Shown here in pieces: positions 26,532 through 35,427 of a stretch of 64,000 nucleotides of DNA. Positions within the stretch are counted from its first letter, which is position 1. The number at the start of each line of letters is the position of its first letter. The position numbers were made by a program, and so were the translations under genes. Source of the stretch: Chitinispirillum alkaliphilum (GTDB lineage: Bacteria > Fibrobacterota > Chitinivibrionia > Chitinivibrionales > Chitinispirillaceae); NCBI GenBank assembly GCA_001045525.1, contig LDWW01000001.1:124001-188000 (forward strand), written 5' to 3'. The notes beneath the pieces were generated by a model. That model did no database searches and had not been told where the DNA came from. It was given only the letters and a program-made list of their open reading frames with translations.

Positions 26532-27989
26532 ATGTATCGTATAACGCATCTATATGGTCTTTTAAGGATTATTGCTGCAACTGCGGCTGTGCTCATGTTC
26601 TCTTCATGTGCCGGACGCAGTCTGTTACGGCAGGATAAAATTTCCGATGCTGTGGCAGAGGGGGACTTTCTTACTGCCATATCGCTCATAAGGGAAAATG
26701 ATAACCTGTATGGCAGAAACAATGAGTTTCTGTACAATATGGACATAGGCGTGTTGTTTCATTATGCCGGTAAATTTGATTCCAGCAATACATATCTGAT
26801 GAGGGCCGCTGATGTCTATGATGAGTTGTTTGCACGTTCTGTTACCAATGAAGCTGCTGCGATTCTTGTCAATGATAACATTCGTCCATATAGAAGTAAA
26901 CCGTATGAAATTGTTCATCTGCATATGTTTGCCGCCCTGAATTTTATGGCTATGGGAAGGGTGGATGATGCGCTTGTGGAGACCCGCAGAATGCAGCTCC
27001 ATTTCAATGAATGGGAGCGCAGGGACAGAAGCGGTAACAGATATACCAATGATGGAATGTTTCACCTGATTTCATCAATTATTTATGAGCAGGCGGGGGA
27101 AATTGACAATTCCCTTATTTCTCTTTTCAAATCTGTGCAGGCTTACCAGAATGGGCCGGTACCCTTGCCCTCTGTCGTGAGAGATTATGCATATACTAAA
27201 CTTGTGACTTATGACAGGGCTGCCGATACTGCACGTTTGAATATCACTGCTCCCGAGGGGAATTCTGTTTGGGAACTCAACCCCAGGGGTTCAGAGATAG
27301 TGGTTGTAAGTTACGCCGGAAGGGGGCCGGTACTGCGGGAGACTGTATGGGCTGGCACTTACGTTAAAGACGGCTTACTGGTATTAAGGTACACTGATCC
27401 GAATGGAAATACTGAGGTGATTACAACACATGCACCTGCACTGCCTCAGTCTGAGTATGAGAAGGCAAATCAGGGGCAGCCTACCAGGTCCGGTACAACT
27501 TTCCGAATAAAAGTGGCTCTGCCGATGGTGAGTACAAGCACTTCACGTGTAGCTCATTTTACCGCTGACCCAGGCACAGGGAATGCAAAACGCTCTGTGG
27601 TGGTCAGCGATATAGATCTGCTGGCAAGGGATTATCACCAGGATAACTGGAATGCCACGCTGAGCAGAACTGTTGTAAGAGTCATACTACGCACCATTGC
27701 AGCAGAGAGAACAAAAGCCCAGATGCGCACGGATAATCCGGTTCTCAATCTTTTGCTGAATCTTGGTACCGATGTTGTTACCGATCAAATGGAGAGGGCG
27801 GATGTAAGGAACTGTTTTCTCTTGCCTCAAACTATTCACCTGACGCGCATACCTGTTGATACCGGTACCCATTCTGTTACTGTAAAGGCTTATGACCGAA
27901 ACGGCAATGTGATACGTTCAAAAAATATAGATGATATAACAGTGCGCAGAGGAGAGCGCAGGTTTGTTTTCAACCATTCTTTTTATTGA
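26532..27989 (+). CDS. COG3014-like lipoprotein
   Basis: This 485-residue lipoprotein has the lipobox FSSC. A helical, TPR-like half (about 35-220) includes LYNMDIGVLFHYAGKFDSSN and NFMAMGRVDDALVETRRM. The second half is mixed beta and includes NPRGSEIVVVSYAGRGP. The end carries TRIPVDTGTHSVTVKAYD. It fits the uncharacterised COG3014 lipoprotein group, which is found beside LpoB homologues. The start is an ATG 35 bases after the lpoB stop, and AAAGGTC precedes it. Likely an outer-membrane scaffold in cell-wall assembly; the exact role is unknown. Confidence 0.78.
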   Translation: MYRITHLYGLLRIIAATAAVLMFSSCAGRSLLRQDKISDAVAEGDFLTAISLIRENDNLYGRNNEFLYNMDIGVLFHYAGKFDSSNTYLMRAADVYDELFARSVTNEAAAILVNDNIRPYRSKPYEIVHLHMFAALNFMAMGRVDDALVETRRMQLHFNEWERRDRSGNRYTNDGMFHLISSIIYEQAGEIDNSLISLFKSVQAYQNGPVPLPSVVRDYAYTKLVTYDRAADTARLNITAPEGNSVWELNPRGSEIVVVSYAGRGPVLRETVWAGTYVKDGLLVLRYTDPNGNTEVITTHAPALPQSEYEKANQGQPTRSGTTFRIKVALPMVSTSTSRVAHFTADPGTGNAKRSVVVSDIDLLARDYHQDNWNATLSRTVVRVILRTIAAERTKAQMRTDNPVLNLLLNLGTDVVTDQMERADVRNCFLLPQTIHLTRIPVDTGTHSVTVKAYDRNGNVIRSKNIDDITVRRGERRFVFNHSFY

Positions 27990-27997
27990 TTTGTAGC

Positions 27998-28027
27998 TTG
28001 TTTTTCTGATGTGTGCGAATATATAAT
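27998..28027 (+). promoter_or_regulatory. Probable sigma-70 promoter for the 28112 lipoprotein gene
   Basis: A TTGTTT -35 (27998-28003) and a perfect TATAAT -10 (28022-28027) are separated by 18 bases. A leader of about 80 bases follows before the ATG at 28112, which has a GGGAGG ribosome site. It suggests this gene can be read independently of the upstream lpoB group. Confidence 0.6.
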
Positions 28028-28111
28028 ATTAGAATTCTCAGGAGAAAAAGTCGATTTAAACGGGTAATTTGACTGCAACTCTAATACTTCTATAACTCTA
28101 AGGGAGGTCTT

Positions 28112-28993
28112 ATGAAAAGGTTTTTGGTAGCAACTGGAGCTGTCGCTGCAATAGTTTTTAGCGGTTGTGGATTACTGGATGCTGATAAGGACGATATCAC
28201 TATCAACAATACTCCTATTGGTACTTTAGAGGCCAATACGGTAGATAATGCACTTCAAGGTAGAGTGTCGGCAAATGTTGATATTGACAGGGTGGAGTTC
28301 GAGGTCAGGGATACTGTAGGCAACAGAGTTGATACAAATATGATCAGAGTGCTCAGATCATCTGTTCCGGGTGGAAACCGCAGAATCAATTTTGAAAATG
28401 ACCTGAATGCACGAGTAAATCTTGGAGATGCAGTCAACGGTGAATATGTCCTCAGAATTACTGTTACTGCCGGTTCCGCCACCACAACAAAAGAGGATCG
28501 TTTTACTGTGATTAACGGTAGAGACGGATCTGGGACTCCTGTAGCAACCGAGACAATCACAGTTGCTGGTCATGGCCATGCCACCATGGGAAGTTCGTTC
28601 AATCTGGATGACGGAGAGGTTATGCTTTCTTCAGCTGCTACACAGAACAATTCAGGTGTAGATCTTGTTTACACATTCTCAGGTATAGTAAACAGCCCGG
28701 TTCTTATGACTCCGGTATTTACCAAAGAAGAAAGCGGAATTGGTGCATTCTCTGGGTGGGTAAACCCACACAACACAAGGTTTCACAAAGTAAACGTAAA
28801 CTTCGATGAAATCGAAACTGCAGAGGAAATTGAAGCTCTCTTTAACAGCTCACACAACTTTCAGGGACGCGTAGCTGTTGATGAAGGTGATGTTTTGGTT
28901 GTAGAAACCACTGCTGGCAATTACGTTCTTATAAGAATGAACTCTGTTTCAAGTGATGCTGCTGGGACTGCCACGATAAAATCTGCAAAATAA
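28112..28993 (+). CDS. Lipoprotein of unknown function, beta-rich
   Basis: This 293-residue protein has a lipoprotein signal ending FSGC. The mature part begins with an acidic linker, then strands typical of an Ig-like or Big-like domain (ALQGRVSANVDIDRVEFEVRD through NGEYVLRITVTAGS). The C-terminal half (about 140-293) is a second beta-rich domain with AGHGHATMGSSFNLD. It is probably a surface or periplasmic lipoprotein; no catalytic motif was seen and I do not recognise the family. It has its own promoter and a hairpin at 29003-29037 downstream. Confidence 0.72.
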   Translation: MKRFLVATGAVAAIVFSGCGLLDADKDDITINNTPIGTLEANTVDNALQGRVSANVDIDRVEFEVRDTVGNRVDTNMIRVLRSSVPGGNRRINFENDLNARVNLGDAVNGEYVLRITVTAGSATTTKEDRFTVINGRDGSGTPVATETITVAGHGHATMGSSFNLDDGEVMLSSAATQNNSGVDLVYTFSGIVNSPVLMTPVFTKEESGIGAFSGWVNPHNTRFHKVNVNFDEIETAEEIEALFNSSHNFQGRVAVDEGDVLVVETTAGNYVLIRMNSVSSDAAGTATIKSAK

Positions 28994-29002
28994 ATCACAA
29001 AT

Positions 29003-29037
29003 AGATGGCACCGGTAATCTTTTCGCCGGGGCCATCT
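29003..29037 (+). terminator. Hairpin between the 28112 lipoprotein and the M48 protease gene
   Basis: AGATGGC-A-CCGG and CCGG-G-GCCATCT pair with one internal A/G mismatch, giving 11 base pairs and an 11-base loop. It begins 10 bases after the lipoprotein stop. There is no T-tract, and the next gene starts 22 bases later, so it may reduce read-through or protect the upstream mRNA. Confidence 0.55.
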
Positions 29038-29058
29038 GCTACACTATCGGAAAAGTAA

Positions 29059-29844
29059 ATGAAGAGCATACTTCCTTTCTGTTTCTTTTTGCTAATTTTC
29101 CCCTCCTGCCAGAACATTACCTACTTTTTTATCTCTGACCAGGCAGAAGTTGAACTTGGTAGACAGGTAAAACGCGTAATTCTAAGCGACAATCAGCAAT
29201 TCCCAGAATACACCGCAAATGAGTCTCTCATCCGATATGTGGATTCCATCGGGCAGGCGCTGGTTGAAGCTCAGCAGGACAGAAAAGAGATCGGTTACAC
29301 ATTTGCCCTCATAGATAATCCAGATATTATAAACGCGTTTGCTCTTCCGGGCGGATTTGTGTTTGTCTACACAGGCCTTATCAAAGCAGCCCGCAATGAA
29401 GCTGAGCTCGCAGGGGTTTTGGCCCACGAAATCGGGCATATTACAAAACGGCACGGAATAAAAAGGCTGATTCAGACATATGGAGCAGGATTACTTCTCG
29501 AAATTTTGATAAGTGAAGATGCTCAGGTAACCAGAAAGTTATCAGAAATCGCAGCTAAACTTGCTTTTTTGCAATATGGCCGCTCAAACGAGTATGAGGC
29601 AGACAGCGTGGCTGTTGAGTACATGCATCTTGCAGGGTATAACCCCACAGGAATGCAGACATTTCTTGAACTGCTGAATGAGTACACCCAGGAATCTTCT
29701 CCGGTTATGGAGCTTTTCAGTACCCACCCTGATACTGAGAGAAGAATCGAACGGGTGGAAAGAATAATATCCAGACTCGAAGCCGATCTTCCGGAAGAAG
29801 AATTGTATGAAAGCAGGTTTATACAGTACAGAGAGTTGCTTTAG
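29059..29844 (+). CDS. M48-family metalloprotease lipoprotein (BepA/YggG-like)
   Basis: The 261-residue protein has a short signal with lipobox IFPSC. The peptidase M48 domain includes LAHEIGHITKRH, where HExxH binds zinc, and NEYEADSVAVEYMHLAGYNP, which carries the third ligand Glu. It ends with STHPDTERRIERV, also typical. Homologues such as BepA and LoiP act in the periplasm on misassembled outer-membrane proteins. The long TPR tail of BepA is absent, so this is closer to LoiP. It closes the envelope gene block and converges with the radical SAM gene. Confidence 0.92.
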   Translation: MKSILPFCFFLLIFPSCQNITYFFISDQAEVELGRQVKRVILSDNQQFPEYTANESLIRYVDSIGQALVEAQQDRKEIGYTFALIDNPDIINAFALPGGFVFVYTGLIKAARNEAELAGVLAHEIGHITKRHGIKRLIQTYGAGLLLEILISEDAQVTRKLSEIAAKLAFLQYGRSNEYEADSVAVEYMHLAGYNPTGMQTFLELLNEYTQESSPVMELFSTHPDTERRIERVERIISRLEADLPEEELYESRFIQYRELL

Positions 29845-29868
29845 CAGGAGGTTGTCTGTTGTATATGA

Positions 29869-29898
29869 TTACCGGGGAGAAAAAGGACTACCCGGTAA
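29869..29898 (+). terminator. Hairpin between the convergent M48 and radical SAM genes
   Basis: TTACCGGG and CCCGGTAA form a perfect 8-bp stem with a 14-base loop, and a T-run follows about 10 bases later (29909-29914). It lies in the gap between two converging genes and probably ends the M48 transcript. Confidence 0.6.
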
Positions 29899-29936
29899 CC
29901 AGGCATAATTTTTCGGTTTAATGAGGTTTCAACATA

Positions 29937-31145
29937 TCAGAATCCCTGCAGTCCACAGCATCTGGTACACACCGGCATAAGCCCCTTTTTCATCTCTCTT
30001 CTGAACTTTTTGTACTTCTCTCCATTCCAGATATCGTAGAATGTCTGCTCGTTAATATTACCGGCAGTATAGTCCTGGTAATCACGGCAGGGTGTCATTC
30101 TTCCATCGGGGGAGATCTCTGCGGCAAAGTAGATGCTCTCACAGTTGGGGTATCCGCAGTGCCAGGAATGATCTGCATAATACTTTCTGATCTGTGATTC
30201 TGTTTCAATATCTGGCAGAAACTGCGGAGAACACATTCCTTCCCTGGACATTGTGCGTATTTGGGCTATCTGCCTTGCGGTTTCAGCGGGATCGACATCG
30301 TTGAAACATGATTTGAGATAGCCTCTGTGGTTTTTGGGCTTGTAGCCAAATCTCTCCTCATGGATCGACTCATGAAGCCGGGCTCGTTCTTCGGTGATGA
30401 ACCAACCGTAATAGAATGGATGAAGCTGGGCTTTGTCGTGTACCAGTTTGTGAATCTCTGCAAGATGGGAGTAATTGTGATTTGAGATTACGGTTATCGG
30501 TATTACCAGCGGGAAATGGAGGTTTTTCCGTTTCTTGATTTCGTCAGTTTTCTCCATAACCGCCATTGTTTTCTCAAAATTGTCTGAGAGTTTTCCGTTT
30601 GCAGAAGAGCGCATGACATTCTGTGATTCGCTGTCCCAGCCATCGAGGCTTAGAAACAAAACAGCCAGTGCACCGGTGTCGATAAGATCTTCCAGTTTCT
30701 CTTCCAGAGCCTGTGCGTTTGTAACAAGGGAACCCTTGAGTTTATACTTTGCAAGTTCCTGAAAAAAAGGTAGCAGTGGTTTCCACATAGTGGGCTCTCC
30801 ACCCCAAACGTAGTAGAATGGTTTGTCTCTGCGTGTTTCAAACACAACTCTTTTAACCGTGTCGAAATCGAGCTGATCGAGCCGCTCGCCATTTTCAAGT
30901 TTTTGTCGCAGGTGACCGTTTTCACCCCATTGCCCACACGATGAGCAGCGGAGGTTGCACACTTCATTGACCCGTAGAGAAATCTGACCTATTGGCTGAT
31001 CCTTCTCTGGATCGAGCGGGAAAAGATATTTCCTGAGTTGCTGAGGGACCATGCTCAGGTTGGAGGGATCCTTGTAAAGTGCGGGCAATATATGTGAAGT
31101 AACGAAACGTGAAGGCAGTAATGCTTTGCCTCTGAATTTGGACAT
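29937..31145 (-). CDS. Radical SAM protein with C-terminal SPASM-like cysteines
   Basis: This protein has 402 residues when started at the ATG at 31145, which has GGAGG six bases upstream; a longer frame from 31166 lacks one. The radical SAM motif is CxxxCxxC in VCNLRCSSCGQWGE. It is followed by FYYVWGGEPTMW, the GGE motif that binds the SAM amino group. The C-terminus has SPDGRMTPCRDYQDYTAGN and PVCTRCCG, typical of SPASM domains that hold extra Fe-S clusters. Such enzymes modify peptides or sugars by radical chemistry. No precursor peptide gene was found beside it, so the substrate is unknown. Confidence 0.88.
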   Translation of the reverse strand: MSKFRGKALLPSRFVTSHILPALYKDPSNLSMVPQQLRKYLFPLDPEKDQPIGQISLRVNEVCNLRCSSCGQWGENGHLRQKLENGERLDQLDFDTVKRVVFETRRDKPFYYVWGGEPTMWKPLLPFFQELAKYKLKGSLVTNAQALEEKLEDLIDTGALAVLFLSLDGWDSESQNVMRSSANGKLSDNFEKTMAVMEKTDEIKKRKNLHFPLVIPITVISNHNYSHLAEIHKLVHDKAQLHPFYYGWFITEERARLHESIHEERFGYKPKNHRGYLKSCFNDVDPAETARQIAQIRTMSREGMCSPQFLPDIETESQIRKYYADHSWHCGYPNCESIYFAAEISPDGRMTPCRDYQDYTAGNINEQTFYDIWNGEKYKKFRREMKKGLMPVCTRCCGLQGF

Positions 31146-31384
31146 CTGTACCCTCCAGGATTTCATCTTGGTTTTTATTGTATTAGAGGTAAATATAGTA
31201 TTCAGAAATGATCAGTGGGTAACAGTAAGTTGCATAAACGGTGCAGGTGAAAAATGGTAATCCATTGAGGGGGTATTGTGAACTGATTAACATTTCCTTT
31301 GCCATAGTTTGGCACAAATTATCATTTTGTAGTTCTTGTTATATTATATTAATCCTCCGGAATAAGTGAAAACAGGGAGATAAA

Positions 31385-33007
31385 ATGGGATCAGTAGAGA
31401 TTAGACGGGCTTTAATTAGTGTTTCTGACAAAACCGGCATTGTGGAGTTGGCAAAAAAACTAACCGAAAAAGGGGTTGAGATCCTTTCCACCGGGGGAAC
31501 AAGTAAAACTCTTTCGGAAAACGGAATACCGGTTAAATCGGTGGACAGTTATACAGAACATCCAGAAATTATGGGTGGTAGAGTTAAAACACTTCATCCC
31601 CGTGTGCATGGGGGAATACTTGCGGTAAGGGACAATGCTGAGCATCGCTGCCAGATGGATGATAATAAAATACAGAATATCGATATGGTTGTGGTTAACC
31701 TTTACCCATTCGAGAAAACTGTGGCCAGGCCCGATGTTTCTGTTGAAGAAGCGATAGAGAACATAGATATTGGTGGTCCTGCAATGGTAAGGAGTGCTGC
31801 AAAAAACCATCGTTTTGTTACCGTAGTGGTTGACCCTTCAGATTATGAAAGTATACTGAAAGAAATTGACGAAAGTGGTTCGGTGTCGTTTGAAACCCGC
31901 AGGCGTTTTGCTGTAAAGGCGTTTCGTCATACTGCTGACTATGATTCTGCAATCGACACATATCTTTCCGGGGCTTATCTCGATGAGGAGGTTCTAAGGC
32001 TCTCCTACAGTGATGGTGTGTCGTTGCGCTATGGTGAAAACCCGCATCAGAAGGCATATTTTTACAGGAACAAGAAAACAACGGAGCCCTCAGTTTCCAA
32101 TGCAGAGCAGCTTAACGGGAAAGAACTGTCGTTTAATAATATTGTCGATGGTGATGCGGCACTTGAAGCCGTAAAAGAGATTGGTGAAATGCCGGGAGCG
32201 TCAATAATAAAGCACACCAACCCCTGCGGGTACGCTACTGGGGAATCGCTGGACTTGGCACTGGAGGCTGCCTGGTCGGGAGATCCAATTTCCGCTTTTG
32301 GCAGTGTAATTGCGGTCAATCGCAGGGTTGATCTCAAAGCGGCAGAAGTTCTCACCGGCAGATTCGTCGAGATGCTTATTGCGCCCGATTATTCGGATGA
32401 GGCTCTTGAGTTTCTAAGACAAAAAAGCTCTGCACTGCGAATCCTTAAAATAGGAAGTTTGGAAAATTATCCAAAAGAGAGCTTTGTGGTCAAGCATGTA
32501 ACCGGGGGGATCCTGATTCAGGACAGAGATGATGCTCTGTTTCAAAAATGGGAAATAGTCACCCAGAACAGTTTCCCCGAATCGATGATCAAGCAAGCTG
32601 AGTTTGCCTGGAAAGGGTGCAAGCATGTTAAATCAAATGCAATTATCTTAACCCAAGAATATCAGGCAGGACAATTTCGTATTATAGGAATGGGTGCGGG
32701 GCAACCAAACAGAGTGGATGCATTGAGAAAACTCTCTGTTACAAAAGCCAAAGAGAATCTTGAAGCAGAGTACAAAAACTGCGGCAAGCTGCTTCCTGAA
32801 AATGGGTGTTTCGATGAATTCTCTCAAATAGTTATGGCTTCAGATGCCTTTTTTCCCTTCTCTGACACCGTTGAAGAGGCCCACGCCGCAGGGATAAAAT
32901 ACATCGTTCAACCCGGCGGTTCTAAGCGTGACGATGAGGTTATTGAAACATGTAACCGACTTGGGATTGCAATGGTGTTTACAGGTATGCGACATTTCAG
33001 ACATTGA
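31385..33007 (+). CDS. purH: Bifunctional AICAR transformylase/IMP cyclohydrolase
   Basis: PurH carries out the last two steps of purine synthesis, formylating AICAR and closing the ring to IMP. The 540-residue protein has an N-terminal MGS-like cyclohydrolase domain (LISVSDKTGI, MGGRVKTLHP, IDIGGPAMVRSAAKNH). The transformylase domain has the conserved RYGENPHQKA, IKHTNPCG, and MASDAFFPF. The ribosome site GGGAG lies before the ATG. It stands apart from purL (49.7 kb), so the pathway genes are scattered here. A T/A-rich leader of over 200 bases precedes it without a promoter I could define. Confidence 0.97.
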   Translation: MGSVEIRRALISVSDKTGIVELAKKLTEKGVEILSTGGTSKTLSENGIPVKSVDSYTEHPEIMGGRVKTLHPRVHGGILAVRDNAEHRCQMDDNKIQNIDMVVVNLYPFEKTVARPDVSVEEAIENIDIGGPAMVRSAAKNHRFVTVVVDPSDYESILKEIDESGSVSFETRRRFAVKAFRHTADYDSAIDTYLSGAYLDEEVLRLSYSDGVSLRYGENPHQKAYFYRNKKTTEPSVSNAEQLNGKELSFNNIVDGDAALEAVKEIGEMPGASIIKHTNPCGYATGESLDLALEAAWSGDPISAFGSVIAVNRRVDLKAAEVLTGRFVEMLIAPDYSDEALEFLRQKSSALRILKIGSLENYPKESFVVKHVTGGILIQDRDDALFQKWEIVTQNSFPESMIKQAEFAWKGCKHVKSNAIILTQEYQAGQFRIIGMGAGQPNRVDALRKLSVTKAKENLEAEYKNCGKLLPENGCFDEFSQIVMASDAFFPFSDTVEEAHAAGIKYIVQPGGSKRDDEVIETCNRLGIAMVFTGMRHFRH

Positions 33008-33132
33008 TCTGGGTGTCGAATGGGTGTGAATAAAAAAAAGAGATTGTCGTAGTAATCATGAAACAATCCCCATACTCAAGTTTTAAAGTATTGAAAAAGT
33101 CAGCTTTTTTAAAGCGTAAGGAATAACATAAT

Positions 33133-35427
33133 ATGGCAAAAAATCTGGTTGTTGTTGAGTCCCCGGCCAAGTGCAAAACAATTTCAAAATATCTGGGAAA
33201 AGATTTTTCGATACGGGCAACGATGGGACATATAATCGACCTTCCTGAAAAAGAGCTTGGTGTTGATATTGAGCATGATTTCAAACCACGCTACATAACC
33301 TCCAAAGGTAAACGCAGGATTTTAAAAGAGCTTAAGGAAGAAGCTGCCAAAGCGGAGAATGTATATCTGGCTCCTGACCCTGACCGCGAAGGGGAAGCTA
33401 TTGCGTGGCATGTGGCTCAGAGTATATCAAAAGATAACGGAAGTATAAAGCGGGTTATGTTTAATGAGATAACCAAAAGAGCGGTATTGTCCGCTTTTGA
33501 CTCACCACGTGATATCGATATGAATAAGGTCAATGCTCAGCAGGCCCGGCGTATTCTTGACCGTATTGTAGGGTATCAGGTTTCGCCTGTGCTGTGGAGA
33601 ACCGTTTTCAGGGGATTAAGTGCAGGGAGAGTTCAGTCGGTTGCACTGCGTCTTATCTGTGAACGTGAGGATGAAATCGCTGCCTTTGTTCAGAAAGAGT
33701 ATTGGTCAATACACAGTATTTTCGATTTCGAAGGCAGTGGGTTTTCTGCTAAACTTATCACTGTCGATGGAAAAAAGGCAAACAATACAGAAGAGCCTCT
33801 TTTACCAAATGCCGAATCAGCACGTGCCATCATAGATCGTCTCAACGGTAAACCATTTGCCGTTTCAAATGTACGTCGCACAGATAAGAATCGCAAACCA
33901 TATCCTCCCTTTATCACAAGTACATTGCAGCAGGAAGCTTCAAGAAAGCTCAATTTCAGTGCCGCAAAAACCATGATGGTTGCACAGCAGCTCTATGAAG
34001 GTCTGGAGCTTGGAGCACTGGGGTCAATGGGACTTATCACCTATATGCGTACAGACTCCACCCGTGTAGCCGCTGAGGCGTTGAATGATGCCCGCTCGGT
34101 TATATCAACTCTTTTCAGTGATAAACATCTCCCTTCAGCTGCGCGAATCTACGGCAAAAACAAAAATTCACAGGATGCTCACGAAGCGATTCGTCCATCA
34201 CAGGTAGGTCTGGATTTCGAACCTCAGAAACTCAGACAATATCTTAGCCATGATCAGTTCCGTCTCTACGAGCTTATATGGAAAAGGTTTTTGGCCTCTC
34301 AGATGGAAAACGCACTTTTCGACTCCACACGTGTTGATATAGAAGGGGACGGATGTGTTTTCAGGGCCACCGGTTCAATAATGAAATTTGATGGATTTCT
34401 TGCCCTCTATGATGAAAGTAAAGATGAATCGGCTGATAGCGGTGACGGACACAATGAACGGATTCCATCACTGCAGACCGGAAACAAAGTGGATCTCAAA
34501 GAGCTTACAGATAAACAGCATTTCACTCAGCCGCCACCACGCTATACCGAAGCTACACTGGTAAGAGAGCTTGAGGACAAAGGGATTGGACGTCCAAGTA
34601 CATATGCTCAGATTATCGATACACTGAAGAGAAGAAAGTATACCCTGGTTGAGAGCAGACGCTTTATGCCCACTGAGATTGGGCATATGGTGAAAAATAT
34701 TCTCGTAAGGGAATTTCCCCAGATCTTTGATGTTCATTTCACTGCCGGTATGGAGAACACACTGGATAAAATTGAGGCCGGGGGGGCGGACTGGATTGGT
34801 GTACTTAAAGAATTTTATGAACCCTTTGCACATCGTCTCGATGATGTGAAAAAGAGTATAAAGGATCTGCGTGCCCAGAACCAGGAAGTTACAGACAGGA
34901 CTTGTCCTAAATGCTCGGAGCACCCACTGGTGGTCAAATGGAGTAAAAACGGTAAGTTTCTTGCCTGTCAGGGATTCCCTTCATGCAAGTACACTGAGCC
35001 ACTGGAGAAAGTTGAAGCTGTTCAGACTGATGAGAAGTGCGATAAGTGCGGGGCTCCCATGGTCATACTCTCTATCAAGGGAAATAAATTTTTGGGTTGC
35101 TCCAAGTATCCGGATTGCAAAAACACCCGCTCGATTTCAACCGGGGTTAAATGTCCTCAGGAAGGGTGTGAGGGAGTAATCGTTGAGCGCAAAACCCGCA
35201 GGGGAAAAATTTTCTTTGGTTGCAGCAGTTATCCCAAATGCACATTTGCCTCCTGGGACAGACCTGTAGACCAGAAGTGTGAGAAATGCAGTTATCCCAT
35301 GCTTGTACGTAAAGATAATAAACGGAAAGGCACATTTTTGAGATGCCTGTCATGCAGAGCAGAGTTCGAGCTTAACGAAAATGAATCTCAGGAAAGTGTT
35401 TCTTCAGAAAGCATCAAAAAGGCGTGA
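33133..35427 (+). CDS. topA: DNA topoisomerase I
   Basis: TopA relaxes negative supercoils through a covalent 5'-phosphotyrosine link. The 764-residue protein starts with the TOPRIM motif VVESPAKCKTI, and PDPDREGEAIAWH supplies the metal-binding acids. The active tyrosine is in GLITYMRTDSTR. The C-terminus has four Cys4 zinc ribbons, starting at CPKCSEHP, CDKCGAP, CPQEGCEG and CEKCSYP. Its last 4 bases overlap the trmFO start. topA followed by trmFO is a known arrangement in Firmicutes and others. Confidence 0.97.
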   Translation: MAKNLVVVESPAKCKTISKYLGKDFSIRATMGHIIDLPEKELGVDIEHDFKPRYITSKGKRRILKELKEEAAKAENVYLAPDPDREGEAIAWHVAQSISKDNGSIKRVMFNEITKRAVLSAFDSPRDIDMNKVNAQQARRILDRIVGYQVSPVLWRTVFRGLSAGRVQSVALRLICEREDEIAAFVQKEYWSIHSIFDFEGSGFSAKLITVDGKKANNTEEPLLPNAESARAIIDRLNGKPFAVSNVRRTDKNRKPYPPFITSTLQQEASRKLNFSAAKTMMVAQQLYEGLELGALGSMGLITYMRTDSTRVAAEALNDARSVISTLFSDKHLPSAARIYGKNKNSQDAHEAIRPSQVGLDFEPQKLRQYLSHDQFRLYELIWKRFLASQMENALFDSTRVDIEGDGCVFRATGSIMKFDGFLALYDESKDESADSGDGHNERIPSLQTGNKVDLKELTDKQHFTQPPPRYTEATLVRELEDKGIGRPSTYAQIIDTLKRRKYTLVESRRFMPTEIGHMVKNILVREFPQIFDVHFTAGMENTLDKIEAGGADWIGVLKEFYEPFAHRLDDVKKSIKDLRAQNQEVTDRTCPKCSEHPLVVKWSKNGKFLACQGFPSCKYTEPLEKVEAVQTDEKCDKCGAPMVILSIKGNKFLGCSKYPDCKNTRSISTGVKCPQEGCEGVIVERKTRRGKIFFGCSSYPKCTFASWDRPVDQKCEKCSYPMLVRKDNKRKGTFLRCLSCRAEFELNENESQESVSSESIKKA

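Noticed and set aside
31300-31335. TTTGGCACAAATT near purH as a sigma-54 promoter
   Set aside because: The -24-like TGGCAC is present but the -12 GC element is missing at the needed distance.
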